The position numbers and the translations under genes were made by a program. Of a stretch of DNA of 64,000 bases, positions 10,499-19,840 are shown piece by piece. Location: positions 62,001 through 126,000 of the forward strand of contig DDGC01000019.1 in the NCBI GenBank assembly GCA_002337455.1. Reading direction: 5' to 3'. The notes below the pieces were generated by a model that saw only the letters and a list, made by a program, of their open reading frames with translations, did no database searches and had not been told where the DNA came from. Numbering within the stretch: the stretch's first letter is position 1; each line of letters begins with the position of its first letter. This DNA comes from Rhizobiales bacterium UBA1912. GTDB lineage: Bacteria; Pseudomonadota; Alphaproteobacteria; Rhizobiales; Devosiaceae.

Positions 10499-12814
10499 AT
10501 GGCGGTTAGCGCAGGCAACCGGCAGATATCGCACTCGGGGGACAAATCTGCGCCGCTGTTCAATGACAACCGCCTGCTTCGGCAGGTTGGCTTCGTTGTC
10601 GTCCTGATCTCGGTCGTTGTCGCCACCGGCTCGTTTCTGATCATGAGCGGAGCGACCGACATCGAGCCGGGGCCCGATGTCTGGACCTGGATATGGATTG
10701 CCAACGCGATCCTGATTACGCTTGTCGTGGCGCTGGTCCTGACCGAGCTTGTCATGCTCGTGCAGACGCGCATCCGCAAGCAGGAGGGCGCGCGGCTTCA
10801 GGTCCGCATCGTCGTCATGTTCGCGATCGTGGCGGCCGGCCCCGCCTTTATCGTTGCTGTTGTCGCGACGCTCTCGCTCAATCAAGGCCTCGATCAGTGG
10901 TTTTCTGAGCGCATGCGCTCGATGGTGGAGAGTTCCCGCCTCGTTGCCCGCTCCTACATGCTTGAGCATGCGCAGGTGCTGCGCGACGACACGATCTGGG
11001 TGGCAAGCGAGCTTGAAGCCTCCCGTGACAGCTTCACAAACGATTCCCCGCGTTTCCAGCGCATCCTGACCGCGCTTGCCACCACCCGTTCGCTACCCTT
11101 TACCAGCCTGGTCAATCAATCGGGCGAAACCGTCATGCGGGCGCAGATCAATATTCCGGGCGCCATACCGCGCGTTCCTGACGAAGTGCTCCAGGCCGCC
11201 GGTGAAGGGGCGCCGACGCTCATCGCACCCGGAGCCAGCAGCTCGCTCGTGGGCGCGGTGGTCAAGCTGCGCGGTTATGACGATCTTTTCCTGTTCGTCG
11301 CGCGCCCGGTCGATGCCGAGGTGCTCGAATATGTGCGACTGACCGACGAGAACATCACCGATTACCGGCTCTATGATTCCAGCCGGCTGGTGTTCCAGAT
11401 CACCTTCGCGTTGATGTATGTCGGGGTGGCATTCGTCTTCCTTCTTGCCGCACTGTGGATCGGCATAGCGCTGGCCAACGGTCTCATCGATCCCATCCGA
11501 AACCTGATGATCGCCTCGAACCGCGTCTCCAATGGCGATCTGGACGTCCAGTTGCCCGTGCCCGAACGCGGCGGCGACCTGCATGACCTTGCGGTACGCT
11601 TCAACAAGATGACGGCTCAATTGCGCAATCAACGCGCCGCCCTCGTGGCCGCCAGCCGAACAAACGATCAGCGCCGTCAATTCACCGAAGCGGTTGTGGA
11701 AGGCGTCTCCGCGGGCATCATTGGTCTCGATGCCTTTGGCCGCATTACGCTTGTCAATTCCCGGGCCTGCGCCGCGCTTGGGCAGACCGAACTGGACTTG
11801 ATGAACCAGGAACTGTCGCAAATCGCTCCCGAACTCGCCCCCACCATGGAACGGGCTCAATTGGCGCGCCGGGGCAGGGTGCAGGACCAGGTACAGCTTT
11901 CGACTGGATTCGATCGCCGCACCTATCAGGTCCGGCTGACCCGCGAAGGCACCATCACTGAATCCAAGGGCTATGTGGTCACCCTCGACGACATCACAGA
12001 ACTCGTCGCCGCCCAGCGTAACAGCGCCTGGGCAGATGTGGCGCGCCGTATTGCCCATGAGATCAAGAACCCGCTGACCCCGATCCAACTTTCAGCCGAA
12101 CGGCTGCGCCGCCGCTACGCCAACAAGCTCGCCGACGATTTCGACGTCTTCGACAAATGCATCTCGACCATCGTACGGCAGGTGGGCGATATCGGGCGCA
12201 TGGTCGATGAGTTTTCCTCCTTCGCCCGCATGCCATCGGCAACGATTGTCCGGGCCGATCTTTCCGATACCGTCCGGCAGTCGGTGTTTCTCGAAAGCGT
12301 CCGCCAGCCGGAAATCAATATCAAGGCGGCATTGCCCGACGAGACGATATACGCGCAGTTTGACACCAGACTGGTATCTCAGGCGCTCACAAACCTCATC
12401 AAGAATGGCGTGGAAGCCATTGAAAGCGTGGGCCTTGATACAATCGAGGACCCCGAAGTCATCGTTTCGGCTTCGATCAATGGTGACGAAGCGGTCATCG
12501 AAGTCAGCGACAACGGCAAGGGCTGGCCTGAGGAAAACCGCCACCAGCTTCTTGAACCCTATATGACGACCCGCGAAAAGGGCACCGGACTTGGTCTTGC
12601 TATTGTCGCAAAGATCATTGAACAGCATGGCGGTCGTGTGGATCTGCGCGAGGCCGCTCCCGACTCCAATGGCCGCATAGGCGCCTGTTTCGCCTTCACG
12701 CTACCGTTGCAGGAAAGTGGAAAACAGCCGGTCGCATTCCAAGGCGACGGTGATAACGCCGAAAAAACGACCCAAGAGGAGACATCGCGCGTATCCGCGA
12801 TGGCAATTAAGTAA
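10499..12814 (+). CDS. ntrY: Transmembrane nitrogen sensor kinase NtrY
   Basis: A 771-residue membrane histidine kinase, partner of NtrX and linked to nitrogen and redox sensing. Membrane segments are seen at about residues 32-50, 63-88, 104-128 and 300-322, with a periplasmic sensor region of about 170 residues between the last two. A HAMP linker (ANGLIDPIRNLM onward), a PAS domain, the H-box ARRIAHEIKNPLTPIQLSAERL and the HATPase boxes (NGVEAIE, DNGKGWP, GTGLGLAI) follow. The ATG at 10499 is preferred over the GTG at 10493 because the AAGAGAGG ribosome site is eight bases away. Its stop directly abuts the ntrX start. Confidence 0.95.
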   Translation: MAVSAGNRQISHSGDKSAPLFNDNRLLRQVGFVVVLISVVVATGSFLIMSGATDIEPGPDVWTWIWIANAILITLVVALVLTELVMLVQTRIRKQEGARLQVRIVVMFAIVAAGPAFIVAVVATLSLNQGLDQWFSERMRSMVESSRLVARSYMLEHAQVLRDDTIWVASELEASRDSFTNDSPRFQRILTALATTRSLPFTSLVNQSGETVMRAQINIPGAIPRVPDEVLQAAGEGAPTLIAPGASSSLVGAVVKLRGYDDLFLFVARPVDAEVLEYVRLTDENITDYRLYDSSRLVFQITFALMYVGVAFVFLLAALWIGIALANGLIDPIRNLMIASNRVSNGDLDVQLPVPERGGDLHDLAVRFNKMTAQLRNQRAALVAASRTNDQRRQFTEAVVEGVSAGIIGLDAFGRITLVNSRACAALGQTELDLMNQELSQIAPELAPTMERAQLARRGRVQDQVQLSTGFDRRTYQVRLTREGTITESKGYVVTLDDITELVAAQRNSAWADVARRIAHEIKNPLTPIQLSAERLRRRYANKLADDFDVFDKCISTIVRQVGDIGRMVDEFSSFARMPSATIVRADLSDTVRQSVFLESVRQPEINIKAALPDETIYAQFDTRLVSQALTNLIKNGVEAIESVGLDTIEDPEVIVSASINGDEAVIEVSDNGKGWPEENRHQLLEPYMTTREKGTGLGLAIVAKIIEQHGGRVDLREAAPDSNGRIGACFAFTLPLQESGKQPVAFQGDGDNAEKTTQEETSRVSAMAIK

Positions 12815-14191
12815 ATGGCTCGTGACATTCTGATTGTGGACGACGAAGAAGATATCCGGGAACTGATTGCCGGAATTCTCGAAGATGAAGGCTACGAGCC
12901 GCGGCAGGCGTCGGATGCCGACGGCGCTCTGAACGAGATCGCCAAACGGCGTCCAAATCTCGTATTCCTCGATATATGGATGCAAGGGTCGCGCCTCGAC
13001 GGCCTGCAACTGCTCGATGTCCTGCAAGCCGATCATCCCGATCTTCCAGTGGTAATGATCTCTGGCCACGGCAATGTAGAAACTGCCGTCTCGGCCATCC
13101 GCCGCGGCGCTTATGACTATATCGAAAAGCCCTTCAAGATCGACCGGCTGCTGCTGATCACCCAGCGCGCCATAGAGGCGAGCAAGCTCCGGACCGAGGT
13201 GGCCGATCTCAAGGAGCGGACCGGCGATGAAACCGAACTGGTCGGCGTCTCCGGCGCCATAGCGCAGGTGCGCTCGTTGATTGAAAAATCGGCCGGCACA
13301 CGCTCGCGCGTCTTCATTTCGGGCGGGGCAGGGACCGGCAAGGGCATGTGCGCCCGCTTGCTGCACTTCAAAAGCCCGCGCGCCGCTGGTCCATTCATCG
13401 AAATCAACGCCTCGCTCTACGCGCCGGACGAAATTCCCGTCGTTCTGTTCGGACGCGAAGTGCGCGACAAGAACGGCCTGCGCACGGAAGTCGGCGCGCT
13501 CGAACGCGCCCATGGCGGAACGCTCTATTTGTCCGAAGTCGCTTCGCTCCCCCTTGAGGCGCAAACCTCGCTCCTGCGCGCGCTTGTCGAAAACAAGTTT
13601 ACCCGCGTCGAAGGCCACGGCCAGGTGCCGGTCGATGTGCGCATCGTCTCTTCGAGCTCGCAAAACGTCGCCAACCTTATCGAAGACGGGAAATTTCGCA
13701 CCGATCTGTTCCACAGGCTCTCGGTCGTGCCGCTGCAACTGACCTCTCTGCGTGAGCGCCGCGAGGATATTCCGTCGCTGGTCAGCCTGTTCGTCGCCCA
13801 GCTTTCGCGCATGCACAATCTGCCGCGCTTTCTGTTCGGAGACGACGCCATAGCCGTTCTCCAGGGGCAGGACTGGCCCGGCAATGCGCGCCAGTTGCGC
13901 AACGCCATCGAGCGGCTGCTCATTCTGGTGCGCGACCAGCAGCCCGACGATGGCATCATCACGGCCTCCATGCTGCCGTCCGATATTTCCGAAGTGCTGC
14001 CCACCATCGGCGATACCGACTCATCGGCCCATTTGATGAGTCTGCCTTTGCGTGACGCGCGCGAGGTTTTCGAGCGTCAGTACCTGATCGCCCAGATCGA
14101 GCGGTTTGGAGGCAACATCTCGAAAACCGCGGAATTTGTGGGCATGGAGCGCAGTGCGCTGCACCGCAAGATCAAATCGCTCGGGCTTTAG
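12815..14191 (+). CDS. ntrX: Response regulator NtrX with degenerate AAA+ domain
   Basis: A 458-residue regulator with a receiver domain (phospho-acceptor Asp53 in FLDIWMQGSRLDG, switch Lys in EKPFK). An AAA+-like domain follows, then a Fis-type DNA-binding domain (TAEFVGMERSALHRKIKSLGL). Unlike NtrC next door it has no GAFTGA loop; that place reads FGREVRDKNGLRTEVGAL. The Walker B position reads GGTLYLSEVA instead of GGTLFLDEI, so the magnesium-coordinating Asp is a Ser. Walker A (GGAGTGKG) is partly kept. It should therefore act as a DNA-binding regulator independent of sigma54. NtrX proteins in alphaproteobacteria are known to lack GAFTGA. Confidence 0.94.
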   Translation: MARDILIVDDEEDIRELIAGILEDEGYEPRQASDADGALNEIAKRRPNLVFLDIWMQGSRLDGLQLLDVLQADHPDLPVVMISGHGNVETAVSAIRRGAYDYIEKPFKIDRLLLITQRAIEASKLRTEVADLKERTGDETELVGVSGAIAQVRSLIEKSAGTRSRVFISGGAGTGKGMCARLLHFKSPRAAGPFIEINASLYAPDEIPVVLFGREVRDKNGLRTEVGALERAHGGTLYLSEVASLPLEAQTSLLRALVENKFTRVEGHGQVPVDVRIVSSSSQNVANLIEDGKFRTDLFHRLSVVPLQLTSLRERREDIPSLVSLFVAQLSRMHNLPRFLFGDDAIAVLQGQDWPGNARQLRNAIERLLILVRDQQPDDGIITASMLPSDISEVLPTIGDTDSSAHLMSLPLRDAREVFERQYLIAQIERFGGNISKTAEFVGMERSALHRKIKSLGL

Positions 14192-14246
14192 TGAGAGCTG
14201 ATGGCATGCTAACACATGCGCCGTCGCTTCCATCTGGGACGCTGAA

Positions 14247-15623
14247 ATGAGAGTTATTATCTGCGGAGCCGGCCAAGTCGGCTACGGGATCGCTGAACGG
14301 CTGTCGGCCGAAGGCAACGAAATCACCGTCATTGATAACAATCCGGCATTGGTGCAGCGCGTGCGCGACACGCTCGACGCGCGCGGCTTGCATGGCCACG
14401 GGTCACACCCGGACGTTCTGGCCCAGGCCGGGGCGCGCGATGCCGATATGCTGATTGCCGTTACGCAAGTCGACGAAGTCAACATGACGGCCTGCCAGGT
14501 GGCCCACTCGATCTTCGAAGTGCCCACCCGCATCGCGCGCATCCGCTCGCAAAGCTATCTCGATCCCGAATGGAGCAATATGTTCTCGAGGGATCACCTG
14601 CCCATCGACGTCATCATCTCGCCCGAGGTGGAGGTGGGCGAGCTCATTCTGCAGCGCATGGCCTACCCCGGCGCCAACGAGATCGTGACGTTCGAGGACG
14701 ATCAGGTGGTGGTGATCGAGGTCAACGTGACCGAGGACTGCGCGGTGATCGATACGCCGCTGCGCCACCTCACGGATTTGTTTCCCAACCTCCAGGCTAC
14801 GGTCATGGGGGTGCGGCGCGATGGCGAAATGCGGGTCATCCATTCCCACGAACAGATGATCGCCGGCGATCAGGCCGTTGTGGCCGTGGCCCGCGATCAG
14901 GTCCAGCGCGTCCTTGGCCTTTTCGGCCGCGACGAAGTTCCGCCCAGCCGCGTGGTCATCGCCGGCGCCGGCAATGTCGGCCGCTATGTTGCGCGCCGGA
15001 TCGAGGAAACCGATCCCACTGTTTCCATCCGTATCATCGAGAGCAATCGCGAGAACGCGCAGCGGACTGCTGAAGCCATGAAGCATTCCATCGTCGTGTT
15101 CGGTGATGCGCTGGCCGAAGACATCATGCGTGAGGTCGACGTCCGCGACGCCCATATGTTCCTGGGCCTGACCAACGACGACAAAACCAATATCCTTTCC
15201 TCGGTCATCGCCAGCGAAATGGGCTGCCGCGCCAACATCGCGCTGGTGAACCAGAGCCAGTATCCGCGCGTCGCCCGGCGGCTCGGCGTCGATGCGTTCA
15301 TCAATCCGCGCGCCATTACCGTGTCGAAAGTGCTGCGCCACGTAAGGCGTGGGCGCATTCGGGGCGTCTATACGCTTGGCAATGGCGCTGCAGAAATCCT
15401 TGAGGCGGAAGCGCTGGAAACATCGACGCTGGTCGGAAAGCCGCTGCGCGAGTTCAAGCTGCCACCCGGCATCCGCATCGGCGCCATCGTGCGCGGCAGT
15501 CAGTCGATCATGCCAACGGGCGACACCATCGTGCGCGCCGGCGATTTCGTGATCGTCTTCGCTCTCGCTGCCAGCCTGCGACAGGTCGAGCAGATGTTCA
15601 GGGTCAGTATCGACTTTTTTTAG
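14247..15623 (+). CDS. trkA: Trk potassium uptake regulatory protein TrkA
   Basis: A 458-residue cytoplasmic NAD-binding protein that gates the Trk potassium channel. It has two tandem RCK units, each an N-domain plus C-domain. The first Rossmann motif is GAGQVGYGIAERL at residues 6-18 and the second is GAGNVGRYVARRI near residue 237. The length equals the usual two-domain TrkA. It starts 55 bp after ntrX, as is common in alphaproteobacteria, and is followed by its channel partner trkH. A dispersed repeat lies between the two. Confidence 0.95.
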   Translation: MRVIICGAGQVGYGIAERLSAEGNEITVIDNNPALVQRVRDTLDARGLHGHGSHPDVLAQAGARDADMLIAVTQVDEVNMTACQVAHSIFEVPTRIARIRSQSYLDPEWSNMFSRDHLPIDVIISPEVEVGELILQRMAYPGANEIVTFEDDQVVVIEVNVTEDCAVIDTPLRHLTDLFPNLQATVMGVRRDGEMRVIHSHEQMIAGDQAVVAVARDQVQRVLGLFGRDEVPPSRVVIAGAGNVGRYVARRIEETDPTVSIRIIESNRENAQRTAEAMKHSIVVFGDALAEDIMREVDVRDAHMFLGLTNDDKTNILSSVIASEMGCRANIALVNQSQYPRVARRLGVDAFINPRAITVSKVLRHVRRGRIRGVYTLGNGAAEILEAEALETSTLVGKPLREFKLPPGIRIGAIVRGSQSIMPTGDTIVRAGDFVIVFALAASLRQVEQMFRVSIDFF

Positions 15624-15730
15624 AGTGCTTCCAGCAAAAGTGGCTCCCACTTTTGCGGTTCGGAAGCGCGACAAGGCAATGACTTGGAGCTATTTGAGCG
15701 TTTCGAAGACCCGAAGGGCCGCGCCAGCGA
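15624..15730 (+). repeat. Dispersed intergenic repeat with hairpin, copy 1
   Basis: Starts with a perfect 10-bp hairpin, GCAAAAGTGG (15634-15643) / CCACTTTTGC (15647-15656). Outer arms GTGCTTCC and GGAAGCGC extend it imperfectly. It continues with a GCGACAA...TGGAGC...GCG.TTCGAAGA tail that is also found at 25,831. This layout resembles short non-coding repeats scattered in Hyphomicrobiales intergenic regions. It may act as a weak terminator or mRNA-stability element between trkA and trkH. Confidence 0.6.
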
Positions 15731-15766
15731 AATGCAAAAAATGCTCCAGGCGGTATTTGCGAGGGG

Positions 15767-17206
15767 ATGGGTTTGCCCACCATCGGAATTCTATCGGCCG
15801 GTGTGTTCGGGGTTTTCGCCCTCTCATTGGTGTTGCCGCTATTCGTCGCTCTGGTCGAAGGCAATTGGCGCGCGCTCGAAGCCATCTTTCTTGTCGGCAT
15901 CGCCTACGGATTTCTGTCTGCCGTCACAATCCTCTCGCTCAGCCGCCGGGCCCGCACCCTAAACAGGGCGGGGGTATTCATGGCGGCAATCACCGTCTGG
16001 CTGTCCTTGATCGCCGCCGCCGTGCCCCTGTTCATGCTGGTCGAGGGCCAGCGGCTGATCCCGGCCATTTTCGAGGCCAGTTCGGCCGCCGTAACGCTCG
16101 GGGCAACCCTGCGCCCACCCGCTGACCTCTCTCCGTCCATGACGTTCTACCGCGCCACAGTGGCGTGGGTCGGTGGCCTCACCACCCTGACATTGGCTGT
16201 CTATGTGTTGGGGCCCTATCGGGTTGGCGGCATACCCAATGCCAATCTGCGGCAGGTCCAGCATGCCCGTACTGAACACGATCCGCGCATTCTCCTCACA
16301 TTGCAGTCGATCGCCGTGCCCTATCTGACCCTGACGATCATCTGCGCCGTTTTGCTCGTCATCGTCCGCGTGCCGGCCGACGATGCCATCGTGGTGGCCA
16401 TGAGCATGCTCTCGACCAACGGTTTCGTCCCACCAGGATCGACCACTTCGGTCCTCGACAACCGGCTCGCCGAAGTCGTCATGATGGTCTTCATGCTGAT
16501 CGGGGCTACCAGCATAATCTGGCACCGGCTGCTTATCGGACGCGCAGGCGAAGGCTCGCGCGAGCATCAGGAAGGCATGCGCTATCTCGCAGCCATCGGC
16601 GCATTGGCAGGCCTGGCTATTCTCGCCTCGATCTTCGCCCCGCCAACCGGGCGGCAAGGCTTTGAAAGCGCCTTCAATTACGTTTTCGACATGATCTCGA
16701 TCGCCACGACGACCGGGGTAACCCACGATCAGCGGCTGGGCGTGTTCTTGCCCTTCGAAGCCATTCTCATCATCGTCTTCATCGGTGGGTGCTCATATTC
16801 GACCGCTGGTGGCATCAAGGCATTCCGCCTGCTGACCATGCTCAAACACGTTGGCAATGAACTCGACCGGCTGGTCTATCCGAGCGCCATCCTGCGAGAC
16901 GACGTCCAATATGATACCCAGCAGCGCATTATCGCCAAGTCGGTCTGGAGCACTTTCTTTCTGGGCGTGCTGGCCCTCACCATGGCGCTGATGATTTTCG
17001 CCGCGCAGGGCCATTCGCTGCCGGCCGCCATGGCCATCGCTGCGGGCGCGTTTTCTCAGGTCGGCAACCTCGTCGACTCGGCCATTCCCGGTCTGTCGCA
17101 GGGCGTTGCGTCAGACGCAACTTTGCTGACGATCTCGGCAGTGGCCGCCATCGCCCGCATCGAAATCCTCGTGGTGCTGGCGGCAATTACAGGAAATCGC
17201 TGGTAA
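15767..17206 (+). CDS. trkH: Trk potassium uptake channel TrkH
   Basis: A 479-residue polytopic membrane protein of the TrkH/KtrB/HKT superfamily that conducts potassium across the inner membrane. Roughly ten hydrophobic segments are visible. Selectivity-filter-like P-loops occur at SSAAVTLGATL, MLSTNGFVP, ATTTGVT and GAFSQVGN, one per repeat unit as expected. The later loop ends in a CSYSTAGGIKAFR motif conserved in the family. The start is the first good ATG, 15767, preceded by a GAGGGG purine stretch. It pairs with trkA directly upstream. Confidence 0.9.
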   Translation: MGLPTIGILSAGVFGVFALSLVLPLFVALVEGNWRALEAIFLVGIAYGFLSAVTILSLSRRARTLNRAGVFMAAITVWLSLIAAAVPLFMLVEGQRLIPAIFEASSAAVTLGATLRPPADLSPSMTFYRATVAWVGGLTTLTLAVYVLGPYRVGGIPNANLRQVQHARTEHDPRILLTLQSIAVPYLTLTIICAVLLVIVRVPADDAIVVAMSMLSTNGFVPPGSTTSVLDNRLAEVVMMVFMLIGATSIIWHRLLIGRAGEGSREHQEGMRYLAAIGALAGLAILASIFAPPTGRQGFESAFNYVFDMISIATTTGVTHDQRLGVFLPFEAILIIVFIGGCSYSTAGGIKAFRLLTMLKHVGNELDRLVYPSAILRDDVQYDTQQRIIAKSVWSTFFLGVLALTMALMIFAAQGHSLPAAMAIAAGAFSQVGNLVDSAIPGLSQGVASDATLLTISAVAAIARIEILVVLAAITGNRW

Positions 17207-17366
17207 TTCCGCTCTAGGCTCGCCCAAAGAGATATGCAATAGTTACGATGTTGACATGAAATGCGTCAAACGGGCAGGGCGGCACCCAATCTGGTTGTCA
17301 AACAATAGGATCGGTCGGGGCGTCTGACCGGTGCCTCGTGCCCAACGCAAAACAAGAGGCCGTACA

Positions 17367-17612
17367 ATGCCCAGTGAAAAGGTGCAGAACCTTCAGGATG
17401 CCTTTCTCAATCACGTTCGCAAGAACAAGGTTCCGGTGACGATCTTCCTCGTCAACGGCGTCAAATTGCAGGGCGTCATCACCTGGTTCGACAATTTCTG
17501 TCTGCTGCTGCGTCGCGATGCCCAGAGCCAGCTTGTCTATAAGCACGCAATTTCGACCATCATGCCGGGCGCACCCATTCAGCTGTTCGACCCCGAGAGC
17601 AATACCGATTGA
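17367..17612 (+). CDS. hfq: RNA chaperone Hfq
   Basis: An 81-residue Sm-like protein that forms hexamers and pairs small RNAs with mRNAs. The Sm1 region (VTIFLVNGVKLQGVITWFDNFCLLL) and Sm2 region (YKHAISTIMP) are complete, including the Gln in the N-terminal NLQDAFLN helix that binds U-rich RNA. The ATG at 17367 has an AAGAGG ribosome site seven bases upstream. The stop overlaps the TTG start of hflX. The hfq-hflX order is widely conserved. Confidence 0.97.
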   Translation: MPSEKVQNLQDAFLNHVRKNKVPVTIFLVNGVKLQGVITWFDNFCLLLRRDAQSQLVYKHAISTIMPGAPIQLFDPESNTD

Positions 17613-18964
17613 TCGATAAAGAAGACGACGACGATGGCAAGGGCTTCGTGGACCTTCGCGAAGTCCCCACACGCACTGGTCTCGTAACCCCTGACGTCAG
17701 GCACAACCGCTATTCGCGCCCAGCCGAGGCGCGGCATGCCGAATTCATCGGGCTGGCCGCGGCGATTGCGCTCGACCTGGTGTTCACCGAGATTTTCCGC
17801 GTGCGCGAAATCAAGCCTGCGACCTATCTCGGTGGCGGGCAGGTGCAACAGCTTGCCGATTGGGCCAAGGAACAGGAAATCGAGCTGCTCGTCGTCGACG
17901 CGCCGCTCTCGCCCATCCAGCAGCGCAACCTCGAGCGTGAAGTCGGCGTAAAAGTCCTCGACCGTACCGCCCTGATTCTCGAAATCTTCGGCGAGCGCGC
18001 GGCAACGCGTGAAGGCGTGCTGCAGGTTGAACTCGCTCACCTCAATTATCAGAAGGGCCGTCTGGTCCGCTCATGGACCCACCTCGAGCGCCAGCGCGGC
18101 GGCGGCGGCTTTCTCGGTGGTCCGGGCGAAACCCAGATCGAATCCGACCGCCGGCAGATTCAGGATCGCATCCTGTTGCTCGAACGCCGGCTCGACAAGG
18201 TTCGCCGCACCCGCCAGCTCCAGCGCGGGCCGCGCGATGCTGTCCCGTTCCCCGTGGTCGCTCTCGTTGGCTATACCAACGCAGGAAAGTCGAGCCTGTT
18301 CAATGCCATCACCGGCTCGGGTGTGATGGCCGAAAACCTGTTGTTCGCAACGCTCGACACCACGGTCCGCCGTGCCTCGCTCCCCCATGGCCGCGATATT
18401 ATCCTCTCCGACACTGTCGGCTTCATCTCCGACCTGCCCACCGATCTGGTCGCCGCTTTCCGCGGTACGCTCGAAGAAGTGACGCAGGCCCAGGTGGTTC
18501 TGCACGTCCGCGACGTGTCCAATCCCGATCACCCGGCACAGGCCGCCGACGTGCTCTCGGTCCTCGCCTCGCTCGGCGTCACCGGCGAAACCACCCCCAT
18601 CATCGAAGTCTGGAACAAGATCGACAATCTGCCGGCCGAAGCGGTCGATGGATTGGCGTCGGTGACCCCGGCGGGAAAAGTCGCCGCGACCATTCCTGTC
18701 TCGGCAGTGACAGGGCAGGGGCTGCCCGATCTTCTCCTGGCAGTCGAAAAAACGCTCGCCCAGGATTCGCGGCTGTTCAGCGTTTTGATCCCGCACGAAT
18801 CGAGTTCGGAAACCGGCTGGCTCTACGCCAACTCCGAAGTCGTTGAGCGGGGCGAGCCCGACGATGAAGGCACGCGCTACACGGTCCGGGTTCTGCCCCG
18901 GCACCGTGCGGAATTTTCGGAAAAGTTCGCCGGCCGGATTACCGGGCTCGACGGCTCAAGCTGA
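17609..18964 (+). CDS. hflX: GTPase HflX, ribosome-associated
   Basis: A 451-residue GTPase that binds the 50S subunit and splits or rescues stalled ribosomes. The N-terminal HflX domain holds the YLGGGQVQQLADW and AHLNYQKGRLVRSWTHLERQRGGGGFLGGPGETQIESDRR blocks. The G-domain has G1 GYTNAGKS, G3 DTVGF and G4 NKID. The start is taken as TTG at 17609, overlapping the hfq stop, because no ATG or RBS-supported start occurs downstream; a GTG at 17648 is a weaker alternative. The last nine bases overlap the convergent mazG. Confidence 0.94.
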   Translation: MIDKEDDDDGKGFVDLREVPTRTGLVTPDVRHNRYSRPAEARHAEFIGLAAAIALDLVFTEIFRVREIKPATYLGGGQVQQLADWAKEQEIELLVVDAPLSPIQQRNLEREVGVKVLDRTALILEIFGERAATREGVLQVELAHLNYQKGRLVRSWTHLERQRGGGGFLGGPGETQIESDRRQIQDRILLLERRLDKVRRTRQLQRGPRDAVPFPVVALVGYTNAGKSSLFNAITGSGVMAENLLFATLDTTVRRASLPHGRDIILSDTVGFISDLPTDLVAAFRGTLEEVTQAQVVLHVRDVSNPDHPAQAADVLSVLASLGVTGETTPIIEVWNKIDNLPAEAVDGLASVTPAGKVAATIPVSAVTGQGLPDLLLAVEKTLAQDSRLFSVLIPHESSSETGWLYANSEVVERGEPDDEGTRYTVRVLPRHRAEFSEKFAGRITGLDGSS

Positions 18965-19771
18965 TTTGTCGGCTTTGCGAATCTCGTTCCAGTAACCGTC
19001 CAACCGCTCCAGCCCCGCTTGAGCAATCTCGACCTCATCCTCGCGACACCGCGCTTCGACATGCTCGAATCGTCGCACGAATTTGGCGTTGGCATCGCGC
19101 AGCGCGGCCTCGGGGTCGATCCCCGCATGGCGGGCGAGATTGGCAACCGCAAACAGCAGATCGCCGATTTCCTCGGTCTTGGCCGCTTCGTCGCTTCCCG
19201 CAAGAGCCTCCTCGACCTCGCCCAGTTCCTCTTCGATCTTGGCAACGACAGAGCCGGTATCCGGCCAGTCGAACCCGACCCGCGCCGCGCGTTTGGCGAG
19301 TTTCCCCGCACGCGTCAGGGCTGGTAGCCCCGCTGGCACGTCGTCCAGCAGCGACGGTGGCTTTTCCCCGCCGCGCCGTTCGGCCTTTTTGGCCCGTTCA
19401 CCGGCCTTGATAGCCTCCCAGCGGTTTTCGCTCGACGCGGCATTGCCCGCCTCGTCGTCCCCGAACACGTGCGGATGGCGCCGAATCAGCTTTTCGGTGA
19501 CCGCGTAGATCACGTCACCGATCTCGAACAGCCCTTCTTCCTTGGCCATTTGCGCGTGATAGATCGGCTGCAACAGCAAATCGCCAAGCTCGTCGCGCAG
19601 ATCCTCGTAATCCTCGCGCTCGATGGCGTCGGCCACCTCATAGGCTTCCTCGATGGTGTAGTGCCTGATCGATCTGAAATCCTGTTCGACATCCCAGGGA
19701 CACCCGATTTCCTTGTCGCGCAGGCGCGCCATGATCTCGATGAGACGGGAAATATCGCGGGATGGCTGCAT
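18956..19771 (-). CDS. mazG: Nucleoside triphosphate pyrophosphohydrolase MazG
   Basis: A 271-residue house-cleaning enzyme that hydrolyses (d)NTPs to monophosphates and pyrophosphate. It has two all-alpha MazG units. The first shows CPWD (residues 24-27), EEAYEVADAIE and ELGDLLLQ, and the second shows EELGEVEEAL and EEIGDLLFAVANLAR. These are the EExxE and ExxD metal ligands. Length and double-domain layout match the Escherichia coli enzyme. It runs opposite to hflX and overlaps its end by nine bases. Confidence 0.95.
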   Translation of the reverse strand: MQPSRDISRLIEIMARLRDKEIGCPWDVEQDFRSIRHYTIEEAYEVADAIEREDYEDLRDELGDLLLQPIYHAQMAKEEGLFEIGDVIYAVTEKLIRRHPHVFGDDEAGNAASSENRWEAIKAGERAKKAERRGGEKPPSLLDDVPAGLPALTRAGKLAKRAARVGFDWPDTGSVVAKIEEELGEVEEALAGSDEAAKTEEIGDLLFAVANLARHAGIDPEAALRDANAKFVRRFEHVEARCREDEVEIAQAGLERLDGYWNEIRKADKSA

Positions 19772-19840
19772 GGAAAAACCTTGGAAGGAGAGAAATGCAA
19801 GACAAGTTCTATCGACCGATCCGGTAGGCCGCCACCCCGA

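Noticed and set aside
17251..17290. TTGACA at about 17251 as the hfq promoter
   Set aside because: No acceptable -10 box occurs at 16-18 bases, so I do not call it.
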